From Ostrinia nubilalis (Eukaryota > Arthropoda > Insecta > Lepidoptera > Crambidae): 64,000 bases of DNA. Position numbers and translations under genes: made by a program. Positions 11,353 through 23,000 of the stretch are shown one piece after another. Every line of letters begins with the position of its first letter. Position 1 is the stretch's first letter. The notes beneath the pieces are model-generated. The model worked only from the letters and a program-made list of their open reading frames with translations, was not told the DNA's origin and did no database searches. The stretch covers positions 13,640,001 to 13,704,000 of the forward strand of contig NC_087092.1 in NCBI RefSeq assembly GCF_963855985.1, written 5' to 3'.

Positions 11353-14300
11353 CTAGGCTTGATCGTCCTGCGCGCGCGGCGGGTTCACGCACAGCTGAGC
11401 AAACTTCTGCCGGAGGTTCTGCCGAAGTTCTTGTCTTTTCTCTGTTATGTTCCTACGGGATTTGAATTCTAAAACCTCTTCTATAGGAATATAACTGGTG
11501 TCTTGCTCATCGTCCGAGGAACACGTGTCCTGGAAAAAAAACCATATTTATAATACAATTCAAGCCCAATATTATTTTAGTTCTTACAGAAAGATACATA
11601 CCATTAACATTTCCTGTAGAGAAAGCGTAAAGCCAGCGCAAGAACCCTTTTCGTTTTTGGAGTCTAAACAGTCGCCTCTCTCGTGATTGCAAAATCCTTC
11701 GGAACACGCAACCTCGGACCCTTCGGGTGAGCTCATGAGTGACGAGGAGCCAGACATGGTTTCGCAGCAGCCGCCATTGTTCCCTGAAGAATAGCCACAG
11801 TCTTGAGAGTGATCGTTGGGCGATAGGTTTCCGTTTTTGTTCCTTTTCTTGGCGGTCTTTTTTGGTGAGCGGCGTTGGACAGAGTCGTCGTGACACGACT
11901 GGCAGCTGTCTCCGTCTCCACTGGCTTCGTAGCACTGGTTGTAATCTCGCGGCGAAAGCAGGTCAGTAGGTGTATCTCTTTCTTCTAGCAAACATTCTTC
12001 ACATTGGCACTTTTCTTCTGGTTCTTCAGAATCAACCTCCTGCAAAATGAAAATGTATAGTAGATTTGTCACAGATAAAGGAACTTACAATACAATTAAT
12101 TTCTATTCTAGAAATTAATGGATTTACTATCTAACTAACCTTGCATTTGCTCTCAACAGCCTGCCTTTCCTTCTTCTTGCGCCTTTTGAGTTTCTTCTGT
12201 TCCTTTCGCTGCTGCCTAGTCAATTCTTCTTGGGTGATTTCATCATACAGTAGCTGTAGTTTAGAGACCCCGCTCTTTTGTTCCACAGCAGTTTCGAACT
12301 TGCGGTACAGTGCCTCAATGGCGACTGCTGCGAGAGTTTGACATGTTCCTTCTTCCTCGCGAAGTCGCAGCGAAATGCGTTGGAGTCGCTCATAAATGCA
12401 TATTCCGAGACATATAAGCACCTAAAAAAGTTAAAATGAAATTATGTTTAATATACACTGTGCAAATTCATGAAGTGATATTACTTTGATTTCAATAAAC
12501 ACTGGGAAGCTCTTAGGAAACCCCACATCTCATCACTAATAACAAAATTAGTTAGTTATAATAAAGTTCTCAATTATAGTGATAATTTAATATTATAAAC
12601 ATAGTAATTAAGCTCATTAGAATATGATTATTAAAACAAAAGTTATAGGTTACTTACTTCTTCTTGTGCAATTTCAAGTGTCTTTGCATGCCTTTCACGG
12701 TGGTTTCCAAGAAGCTCTGGCTCTGCCCGAGCTATGAGGTGCGCGATATAGTCAGTTTTCGCCTGTAAATGCAAGTGTTTGTCTAGCAGACATCTCTTTA
12801 TGCCACCGTATAGTGCTCCAACATAACCCTTTTCTTTTTGCGGCTCTTTTTCTTCAACCAACAGTTGATATGCTCGTAGGACCTGAAGGAAAAAATATTA
12901 TAGTGAGAAATCATATCACAAAATTTTACTTATTTGCTCGTAATCTTGGAAACGATGCAAATGAACACAGCAAAAAAAATTGTGCCACATGTCAACGCTT
13001 GCAAAAATGTAGATTTAGTCTAACTAGAAATTCTTGAAGGTGATGTGAAGTGAACAGATAAACTGTAGCCAACGAAATACAATTCCTAATAGTGAAGTCT
13101 TATAAATTAGAAAAAACAACACTAAAATTAAATATGTGTACTTGTCACTCACCTTAGTTTTGCAATCAGTACAGAAGCGGTGTTTCCTCAGGTAGTTGTG
13201 TAAGGTGTCGTGTAGGGTGTTGAAGTGCACGAGGGTGACGTGATCCCGCGCGGAGGCGCGCATCGCGTCCCAGGCGGCGCGCCACGCGGCCCGGCCGCCC
13301 CAGCCCCAGGCGCCCCAGCCCCAGCTACAAGCCGCGCCCGCGGCCGCGCCCGCTGCCGCCGCCGCGCCCCACCCGCGCGCCGTGCCCGCCTCGAGAGAGT
13401 GTAGCGTGCACCGCTGGGACTTCTTCCACCTCGGCTGACTTAGGATCAAACACTCTATGCCCGTGCTGAAACATTCATGTAGGAAAATTTTGTTTAATGA
13501 GGGCTGTCGTTTTTATACTTAACAGTTGGCACCCCTGGCGATTGACAGGACCTTACTCTACAGTGGCGCCATCTTGATGAGTGCAAATGCGATAGTCCTC
13601 CTACCACTTTCGTGCTCACCAGTTGGTGCCACTGTCTTCGCACTAGCAAGTGATAGGACCTTACTCTACAGTGGCGCTAACTGGTGAGCGCTAAAACGAT
13701 AGCCCTTATTCCCACGGTATTTATTTGTACAAGATAGAAAATAATAAAACAGTTTATAACAATCGTCTGTCCACGTCCGTCTACACGTATGTCACACTCA
13801 CACTTCCTTCTCTTTCACACATCTTTACATTTCAAGAGACTACTTATGTATTGTCCGATTGATTGTACGTGAAAATTATCTCAATCCAATAAAGGATATG
13901 CCTGTTGCTTTCCAATCCAATCTTCAGAATCTGATTGGATATTGAATGAGTGGTTATATCATGAATAATTCATTTTCTCGTCCAAGCTTATTGCCCGTCA
14001 TCGAGTCGATTGTTCTATATTATACCAACATACCTGTGACCGTTTAACAAAGTGGCAAGTGATTGTGGATGTATAATTTTGTCCTCTCTGATGGTCATCA
14101 ATTCATCTGGTGTTAGAACTAATGGGTCTAGCGTTGGGTGCCCTGATTTGCATAACTGATAGAAAAGCCGTTCCACACTGAAATAAAACCAAACATTATA
14201 CATCAGAAATATAAATATATGATATTTGGAGTGTATGTGCATGTGTCAATGCTTTCATAAACAAACATGATGATAATAAAGTTACAGAGATTTAATACAG

Positions 14301-15184
14301 ACCAAATTTTTCCAAGTAGATTAGGTACATGTTAAAACTAATTAATCTAACTGTATCTCACAGTAGCTGATAAGTATTACAATATGTATTTATTGGTAAT
14401 ATAGCTTTATACTAGCATTCAATCCAATGGTTTTTCTTCAGGTAAAAATTTGAGACTAAGTAACTGTTATAACATAATAGAATTATTACCATATTGAATA
14501 TGGAACTATGAAGTAGATGATTTTAAGTTGGGTATTGACCTCTAATAATTGAAAAGATCATACCAATCAAAAACAGTCTTCTGTATGATCGGGGAAGATT
14601 ATAACCTATTATGAATACATTAACCACCAACATACCTTCTTCGACAACCAACACAAGGAATGCTTTGATTCAGTACATTAAAAATATCGGAGGCGTCTAC
14701 TCTGAGCGCAGCCTTTAGTTCGTCAGTGGAGAGAACTCTATATTTGCGCATGAACTCTTCGTATTCGCGGCCTTTCACTTGGGGATTGTCACAAATAAGC
14801 CCCATTGTGTTTAAATCCATAATCATCTGCAAAAAAGTAAAAAAATATTACAACAAAGGAGTAAATTAACAAAAATAAGGTCATGCAGAAAACGTCATTA
14901 GATTCTCAAGAAATCAATGAAGCTACAATGATCAAAATCAGGTTCAACGTAAGATTGCGGATATATTGATACGAACGTTATCTCTTGCAACAAAAACAGT
15001 TCATTTGCGAAAACCTCAACGACATTTTTTATTATTTCTATCAATGAATAATCTACGTTTGTGGTAATGTCAAAGTACAGAATCAGTTACTTACTGTAAG
15101 GTTTTCATAGATAGTTAACGGTAATTGTCGTCTTTTAATCACGGGTTCTTTTTCGCTGTTATATATGTCAACCAATTTCGCCAT
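11353..15184 (-). CDS. GGNBP2: Gametogenetin-binding protein 2 homologue
   Basis: Eight exons: 15095-15184, 14636-14826, 14034-14177, 13153-13465, 12658-12882, 12140-12421, 11602-12039 and 11353-11529. All phases close, giving 619 residues. The order of conserved blocks matches vertebrate GGNBP2: KRRQLPLTIYENLT, IPCVGCRRSVERLFYQL (residues 86-102), a segment with QRCTLHSLE, YLRKHRFCTDCKTK, VLRAYQLL...EKGYVGALY, RAEPELLGNHRERHAKTLEI, a basic coiled region rich in K/R/E, GSEVACSEGFCNHE, and a C-terminal SDDEQDTSYIPIEEVLEF. The many Cys/His suggest metal binding. In vertebrates it is a nuclear/cytoplasmic factor needed for spermatogenesis and placenta; its role in insects is unclear. Odd feature: a Gly/Ala/Trp-rich insert at residues 169-207. 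Intron 3 carries a MITE. It shares a promoter with SBDS. Confidence 0.93.
13498..13709. mobile_element. MITE copy 1 (ATGAGGGCTATCG family), GGNBP2 intron 3
   Basis: 212-bp element with inverted ends ATGAGGGCTGTCGTTTT and AAAACGATAGCCCTTAT, and internal repeats of ACAGGACCTTACTCTACAGT. It ends about 32 bp from the acceptor of GGNBP2 exon 4 (gene on the minus strand). Two further copies are at 36820-37036 and 44908-45071 plus 51376-51433. Confidence 0.88.
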
Positions 15185-15563
15185 TTTTATGATTAATCAC
15201 ATAAAATCGCCGACAAAATACACAAATATTAACAAAATGACGGCCAAATTCTCAAGGAATACACGTCGTGTTGCGTCTGACACAAAATGAGTGTTGCCAT
15301 AAATCACATACAAAAATAACTACCATTCAATTTCTACTAAAGCACAGATAATAAAAATCATTAATAGTTTTCGAGAATACCAATCAAGATTTTAAATTGG
15401 GTGACAGTTCTTTAACAAAACGTTAAAATAAATAAACTGAATTGAGATTTCCGGTTGATGATCATCAAAACATGGTTGAATTGTAAATTTTTTCTCATTG
15501 AATTTCATTGTGCAATAAAAAGAAGCTTTGCTAATTACACAGTTTTCAAAAATCTAATTGAAA
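15185..15563. promoter_or_regulatory. Shared bidirectional promoter, GGNBP2 / SBDS
   Basis: 379 bp between divergent start codons. No repeat and no open frame; promoter elements are inferred only from the head-to-head arrangement. Confidence 0.5.
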
Positions 15564-16459
15564 ATGTCTAAAATATTTACACCTACTAACCAAATACGTT
15601 TGACGAATGTTGCTATAGTAAGGTTGAAAAAAGGTGGTAAAAGGTTTGAAATAGCTTGTTACAGGAATAAAGTGTTATCCTGGAGGAATAAATTGTAAGT
15701 TTACTACTAAATATAGATAGTGTACAATATTATTACATGTTTTATGTACCCTATTCATAATTACTCATATTTAATTATTTTCTGTTCTTGAACCTTATTG
15801 TCTTTATTTACTCTCCAATGTCTTTAAATTTCAGGGAAAAGGACATAGATGAAGTTTTGCAAACTCATACCGTATTCACAAATGTTTCCAAGGGACAAGT
15901 GGCAAAAAAAGAGGATTTGGTGAAAATATTTGGTAAAGATGACCAAACTGAAATTTGTAAAGAAATATTAGAGAAGGGGGAGTTACAAGTTTCAGATAAA
16001 GAGCGCCACTCCCAAATTGATTCATTGTTCAAAGATATTGCAACAACAGTTGCTGATAAATGTGTGAATCCAGAAACCAAAAGACCTTATCCTGTTTCCA
16101 TCATTGAGAAAGCTATGAAGGATATTCACTTTTCTGTAAACGTTAACAGAAATGCTAAACAACAAGCTCTTGATGTTATACAGTTACTGAAAAAAGAAAT
16201 TCCCCTTGAGAGGGCTCAAATGAGAGTCAGGATTATTCTAACTGGAAAAGATGCCCGAAAGACCAAAGAAAAAGTGGTCAAACTTTCCACAAGTGTGGAA
16301 GAAGAGAACTGGGACTCAGGCACAGCAAATATTATTTGTTTGATTGATCCAGGCAACTTCAGGACACTGGACGATATGATACGAACAGAGACTAAAGGGA
16401 CTGGACAATTTGAATTGATGAATCTAAAAGAGATGGTGGAAGGAGAACAAGCTCTGTGA
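15564..16459 (+). CDS. SBDS: Ribosome maturation protein SBDS
   Basis: Two exons, 15564-15694 and 15835-16459, giving 251 residues, the usual family length. SBDS acts with the GTPase EFL1 to release eIF6/TIF6 from late pre-60S subunits in the cytoplasm. The N-terminal FYSH domain is evident ([43 protein letters not shown]), followed by the helical domain II with QVSDKERH and [20 protein letters not shown], and the ferredoxin-like domain III ending [15 protein letters not shown]. Almost all diagnostic blocks are intact. AATAAA is at 16544-16549. It is divergent from GGNBP2. Confidence 0.98.
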
Positions 16460-16559
16460 AATATGTTAGTATACCAATGTCTGTTGTATCAATTGTATTT
16501 TATCCATAACGTGAAACGTATAATATTATAGGTGTCTCTTTAAAATAAATACAAATTTT

Positions 16560-17096
16560 TAATATTTGCCAAGTCATGTGTTTAATTTAAATTTCCCTCC
16601 TCATGACGAAAAAAAAAAGTTTATCTGTAGGCCAAGGAATAGTGAAACGTAAGCATAAAACTTTACCGGTTGTTACCGATACACATCACTAGTCGACGCA
16701 AACTGAGCTACATGGTGTGGAGGTGAGCTTAATTATCTAATTATACCCACAAAAACAAAACTTAATCTCAATTTTCATAATTATACTAGAAAATGCGAAC
16801 AAATTAATTATATTGGTGTGAATAAAGTTTTTGTTTCAGTACATTTAGAAAACTTCATAAACGTTTTTTGTGAAACGGAACACTGAAGTGAATGTACTCA
16901 TCAAAATGACAAATTAAAAAAAAGTTTTATTTTTCTTATATTGGTACGAGATTTTATTGATTGTTTTCTTTCGTAAAAGATTTTCGGCCAGACGGCGACT
17001 GAAATTGCAAGTTACTGTGATATATTTATTTTCAATAATTAACTATTCTTATCAACAAATTAAATGAGCAGGGATATCGAGTTATGTCTATAAGTA
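16560..17096 (+). promoter_or_regulatory. Region upstream of the BTB gene
   Basis: 540 bp of AT-rich sequence between the SBDS polyadenylation signal and the BTB start codon at 17097. It must hold the 5'UTR and perhaps the promoter of the BTB gene. No motif was recognised with confidence. Confidence 0.35.
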
Positions 17097-20000
17097 ATGG
17101 AAGGTACAGAACTGGGTGGCGACCAGCAATTCTGTTTGAGATGGAACAATTTTCAAGCGAATATAACTTCTCAATTCGAGGCACTGCGCGATGATGAGGA
17201 CTTCGTGGACGTCACCCTGGCATGCGAAGGTCACAGGCTGGAGGCCCACAAAGTGGTTCTCTCAGCGTGTAGTCCTTATTTCAAGGAATTATTCAAAGTA
17301 AGTGTATCTTTCACTCCCCACACTTTGATGTGTCACCATTACAATGACTCTAGTGAAAGTTGTTATGTATAAAACACTTGATCTACTTACAAATGCCATG
17401 TCTCGCGTTCCGGTTAAGTACTCGTGATTTCATTTATTTGTACCTACTTTAAAATTCTGTTTTACAATTTCTAATTAACTCATTATCATTTCTTCTATAG
17501 ATTATATGTATGTCTTGAGCAGAGATATTGGATTCCTTCTGTGTGACCATTACATTCCTTACTAATGAATATGTCTCAAGTCAATACCCAATTAATTAAT
17601 GGATTCCCAATATTTTACTCGATTATTTGATATTGCTGGAACATGAGACACTTGTGGCCAACACACACAAATCTGAATATTAATTGATGGACATTTTCAC
17701 CTCATTTTACCAGAATATATTTTTAGTAATTGGACAGGCGAGTATCACAAGATGAAAGTAACATACATAATGCAATCCAAGCCATGATGTTGTAGCAATA
17801 ATGACTGAAATCCAACAATCACGGCACACTATGATTTAATTCATCTTCTTACTGATGATTTTAAATTCAATGACTGCAAGAAAGGATAAAAATATGTATA
17901 AATAGGACTAGATATATCTAGTTTTATTATAATACTACACTTTCATCTCATTATGCATTTACGGTTCTTTGTGAAAGCTCCATTAAAAGCCTTATTTGTG
18001 ATGATGTATTAACGTTCACAACATGTGAAGTGTTGGAATTCACTTTGAGTGAAATGCTCTGGAATGTAAGACATATTTTTTTTATTAGGAAATGCTTCTT
18101 GCTTCTTTATACTAGGTATAAGGAACAGAATCCTGTAGATATTGAGTGTATTTCAGCCAAATACAAAGTTGTAATATTCCATTCAATTTGCGTAACTTAC
18201 ATATTTTTAGAGATCATAATGCATAAGAAATTGCAATTGGTGGTAATTAGCTTAATCACTGTGACCATTGTTCAAATCAACTGTCCCATTGGTTTTTAAT
18301 ATTCAAGGCAATTTAAATTACAAATGATTATGAATAGAAACTTAATGTGGTTGTGATGTCCATTTATTTTTGAATGTGTCATGAATTCTATTAATTATAG
18401 CACTTTCTTTGTAGAATTTTACTTATTATTTGGACTTTGAGCCAAAAAGTCATCAGTAATCTAATTTGGTGATTGATTATGATAAATCATTGTCTTTAAA
18501 ACACAAAAACCATGCCCTAAAGACAAAAACAATATTGCAATTGTGGTTACTTGTTTGTACAATCACCACCAATTACTAATGTTAACATGGCATAGCTGAC
18601 ATCATACAAAATAGAAGTTATAAACACCATTATGCATTCTGGCAATTTGAAATAGGTATAATAGATTTTTTAAGCTAGATAGAAACTTAACCAGATCTTA
18701 ATGTAATTAATTAACTATGTTATTAGTTCAATAGAATACTGATTCAAACTTGTTAGTCAAGTTTTTGATGGTTTCCTGGGAAATTTAATTAATTTAGAAT
18801 TTGTGTTAATCACTCCAAACTGCATGGGATGTAATAAAATATCCTTATGTAGTATGAAAATATATTTCAAGACTTAGTTGTAAAAAAGACTATGGTAAAT
18901 TACTATTCACATACTCTTTAGAAAATTTATGATGTATGTTTTTCACATACTAATTTGACTTCATGTTACAACAAGGATTTACATTTTCTTATAGTGAAGG
19001 TCACACAAAAACATGGCAAAATATTCCTTAAAATATTTAAAAATGTGTAGTTGATGTAAATGATATTAGTAGACAAAGGAATTTTTCGCCATAATATTTT
19101 TATTGTCAATACAATGGTGTTGTACATTTCTACGGAATAATCAAAATAGTTGTCACAGATTGTGTTTTGTTAAAATTACCAATCTTAAATGGAGAATTAA
19201 TTTCTAATTTGAAATTTTGAATTCAGAAAAGAACAAGTGGGAAAATATTATTTTCGCACTTGTTTTGTCTTTAATTAATTAACGATAATCTATGTCTAAT
19301 AGTTTTCAATATTGTGTTATGTTAAAATTACCAATCATGATATTGTGGAAAATTAATTATTCAAATTAGAAGTGGGAAATTATTTTCGCACTTGTTTCGT
19401 CTAATTAATTATGGTTAAGCTCGGTCTACTAAATATATTTACATCATACTGTTGGAAGTTGCGTGGTGGTCTGGTGGTAAAGCCTGATCCGTGAGCACGT
19501 AGAATATTATGGGGTGAGGACAAAATTCTACGTGCTCACGGACCAGGCTTTAGCTTGTCAGTCACGTGTCGTGATGACGCGTCAATGAATAAAGCGTCCG
19601 CCAAAAAATAAATTAATAGCACTTCTTCCCCTTGATGATCACATGAGAGGATACTCATACTTATGCTAATTAGCAACTTTGTCTGGCCGCTAAAAAAATT
19701 GCATCGTTGTATGTTAGCACTGCTATAGTTTAAGGAACTGAATGAAGCCCCAACTCTTCAGGTAGATTAAAGTAGTCTTCAGCGCTCCTTTGGTTACCCA
19801 TAACTTTCAAATCTAGTTATCATCTAGACGCTAGTGTATAATTTTAGCATGAGGCATTTTAGCGCCGCCTTTCCATTTGGCGCCTATTACGACTGCCCTC
19901 GCTCTTTTTCACTGCCGTAATTCCCCTCTTTCCCATTGGGCACGTGCCCAGGGCCCCGCGAGCGAGGGAGACACTGAAACAGTAACTGCTGAATAGCTGC

Positions 20001-23000
20001 AGCAGTTGTCCTATCTTTTTAGGAAAACGACCCCCTGTATCCTCAAATACGTATGGCCCTGGCCCCAGTATCTTAAAGAAGGCGTTGTCTGCCATCAAAC
20101 CAATGAAATATTGCCGCTATTTGGAATGGGCAAATGGTCACACGCAAATCTTAGTACAGTTTTACCTACAAGTCTGAATGGGAGCACTTGCGTCTATGTG
20201 CCGCAGATGCGTTGAAGTTCCGCGTGTCGTCACAAAGTGCTACACTTAACCACGCCTTGACGTCACGGGCCTTTTCGTTTGAACTTTGGCGCGCTTTATC
20301 TCTTTCAATTTTCATTAGTTTGAAAAAGTGAATAATACGTGTCGAGTATTTTTTTATAAGTTAACCAACGGAGTAATTTAAACTCTTGCTTTTTTACCCA
20401 GGAAACATCCCTAATGCCCGTTTTGACCATCAATCCCCAATTTTTAAGTGACCCTTATAGTGACATAACTGGCATTTTGTTTTCATAGAGTGGTTATTTA
20501 AAAATAAGGGATTGGTGTTGAAAACGGGCATAATTCAAACTTGCTTTTTTACCTAGGAAACATACTTATTCTTTGGAAGGTTCTAACCCGTGTTCTAAAC
20601 GCCCCAATTTGTTCCAGAACAATCCATGTCCTCACCCCATAATATTCATGCGCGACTGCGAGGTGTCGCATGTGCGTGCGCTCATAGAGTGGTTATTTAA
20701 AAATTAGGGATTGGTTGAAAACGGGCATAATTCAAACTCTTGCTTTATTACCCAGGAAACATGCCTATTCTTTGGAAGGTATTAAACCCGTGTTCTAAAC
20801 GCCCCGATTTGTTCCAGAACAATCCATGTCCTCACCCCATAATATTCATGCGCGACTGCGAGGTATCGCACGTGCGTGCGCTCATAGTGGTTATTTAAAA
20901 ATTAGGGATTGGTTGAAAACGGGCATAATTCAAACTCTTGCTCTATTACCCAGGAAACAGCCCTATTCTTTGGAAGGTTCTAAACCCGTGTTCTAAACGC
21001 CCCGTTTTGTTCCAGAACAATCCATGTCCTCACCCCATAATATTCATGCGCGACTGCGAGGTGTCGCACGTGCGCGCGCTCCTCCAGTTCATGTACGTGG
21101 GGCAGGTCAACATCGCGCAGGCGCAGCTCTCGGCTTTCCTGCGCACCGCCGACGCGCTGCAGATCCGCGGCCTCACAGACTGCTCGCAACACAACGACAA
21201 AGTAAGTCCAAAATCATCACTGAATTCACTTTGTTTATTGCGGTTACACAGATATACGTTAATGGTAAATTATCCTCACTAGTTCTCCTAGTAGGCATAC
21301 AAACTCCTTAATCGTCTTACCAGTAGTCAACTTCTGCTCAAGATCTCGCCAAATTCTTAATTCTCGTCTCATTAAGTACCTAACTTGGATTTTGAGAGAA
21401 AGCTTCAAATTAATATTCTTATGATTCAGTTTATTAGGAGTTTCAAGACAGTTATCTCTGCAACTACTCAACCTTCACTGGAAATTCATTGGCGACCAAT
21501 TAGATTCTGTGGTAGAGGAATGCAGGTTGTAAGAATCACTGAAACCACTGGGTTTTAGCAATACCACTTACTATAGCTAAATTTTATTGCGGAGTTGGAA
21601 AACGGGAATAAGCGAGTGATTATTTTTGAATAAATGTGTCATAGTCATCTGCTGTCGTCACCTACAGTCCTACAGTCAATTAGGTACTGAAATACAAAAA
21701 TCCCATAGTATTTTTTAATATCACCATATCGGCAGTCGGTCATTATCAAAAGATAGTTATCGTCAGTAAGCTTACTCGTGCTGGGTTGTCCACGTGGTTG
21801 TTAACAAAGTTTACCATGACTACGATTATAAATGTTTTCATAACCCTAAGTACTAATCTTTAGTCGAGGTCCAGAACCTGCGTAGTTTTATATCATAAGT
21901 TAATTATCGAAAGAAAGTCTAGTTAGTTAAACTGCGCTGTAGACTGAGGTGTGTGGCGTCACTGACTGTTTACAACGCCACGATAAAAGTAAATCCCGAA
22001 CTACTAAGCACTGTAGATATTTTGTATGTGTTCGCTTAAAATTCGTAATTAACTCTTCATCATCATCATCATTTCAGCCACAGGACGTCCTCTGTTGAAC
22101 ATAGGCCTCCCCCAATGATTTCCACATTGCCCGGTTGGTAGCGGCAGCGGCCTGCATCCAGCGCCTTCCTGCTACCTTTATGAGGTCGTCGGTCCACCTT
22201 GTGGGTGGACGTCCCACGTTTACTCTTAGGAATGGAATAAACTATCACCAGCCCATCATTAGCCTATTATAACTATTAAACTAGGTAAAGCCGCCATCTT
22301 ATGTCCTTTTACTCGACTCTGGTGGAGACTTTAAGCTTAAAATTTTTACACGGTTCTCCCAACTCTTTTAGTGAAGAATATAATAAAGAAACACTGATAA
22401 TAATAATGCATTTAATAATATATTAAAGATATAATATTTATTTATATTTAATATGACGTCAGTCAGCGTATTTCTTTTTGAAGTCAAGTAACTAAATAAT
22501 TAATGATTTCAAAGCAATTAAAAAACTAATTTTACAAATAATTTATTGAATATGTGCGCGCGTTTCAGACAATATCCGATGCCGATTTAATAACGTTACA
22601 CATGTCGCTCAAATCGCTTCGAACTAATCGTCAAATATACATTATGCAGTGACAGCGAACAAGATGGGTATATAATTGTCATAGCAGGACAAACTGCAGT
22701 TAACAGTTCTAGCAGGCCTGTTCATCTCCGCGAGTTTACATCGAAAACAAAACACGCACGATTGCCCCCTACAAGAGTACTATTCGACAAGGCCTCACAT
22801 ACGAGCGAACATTGACTCACGCACGCGTATTCTTGTGTATGATGGAAAAAAATAAAGAAAATGGTGTACTAAATACTGTGCAGTATTTAACTGCCTAAAT
22901 AATAATAAAAACACAGAATGTACTTTTTTAAGTTGCCTCAAGACACTGAGAGGTAAATAAGTAGTTAATATTATTCATGATAATTCATGCTAAATCATGT

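Larger units (their letters stand above)
17298..21015 (+). other. BTB gene intron 1
   Basis: 3.7 kb, AT-rich. It contains the hairpin at 19480-19551, a GC-richer repeat-like block at 19850-20100 that shares GGGCACGTGCCCAGGGCCC with 61575-61595, and two partial copies of exon 2 with upstream intron at 20484-20883. Confidence 0.7.

Noticed and set aside
13024..13449. Very GC-rich frame taken as a possible separate low-complexity gene
   Set aside because: It is GGNBP2 exon 4 read on into its intron; conserved blocks on both sides fix the frame.
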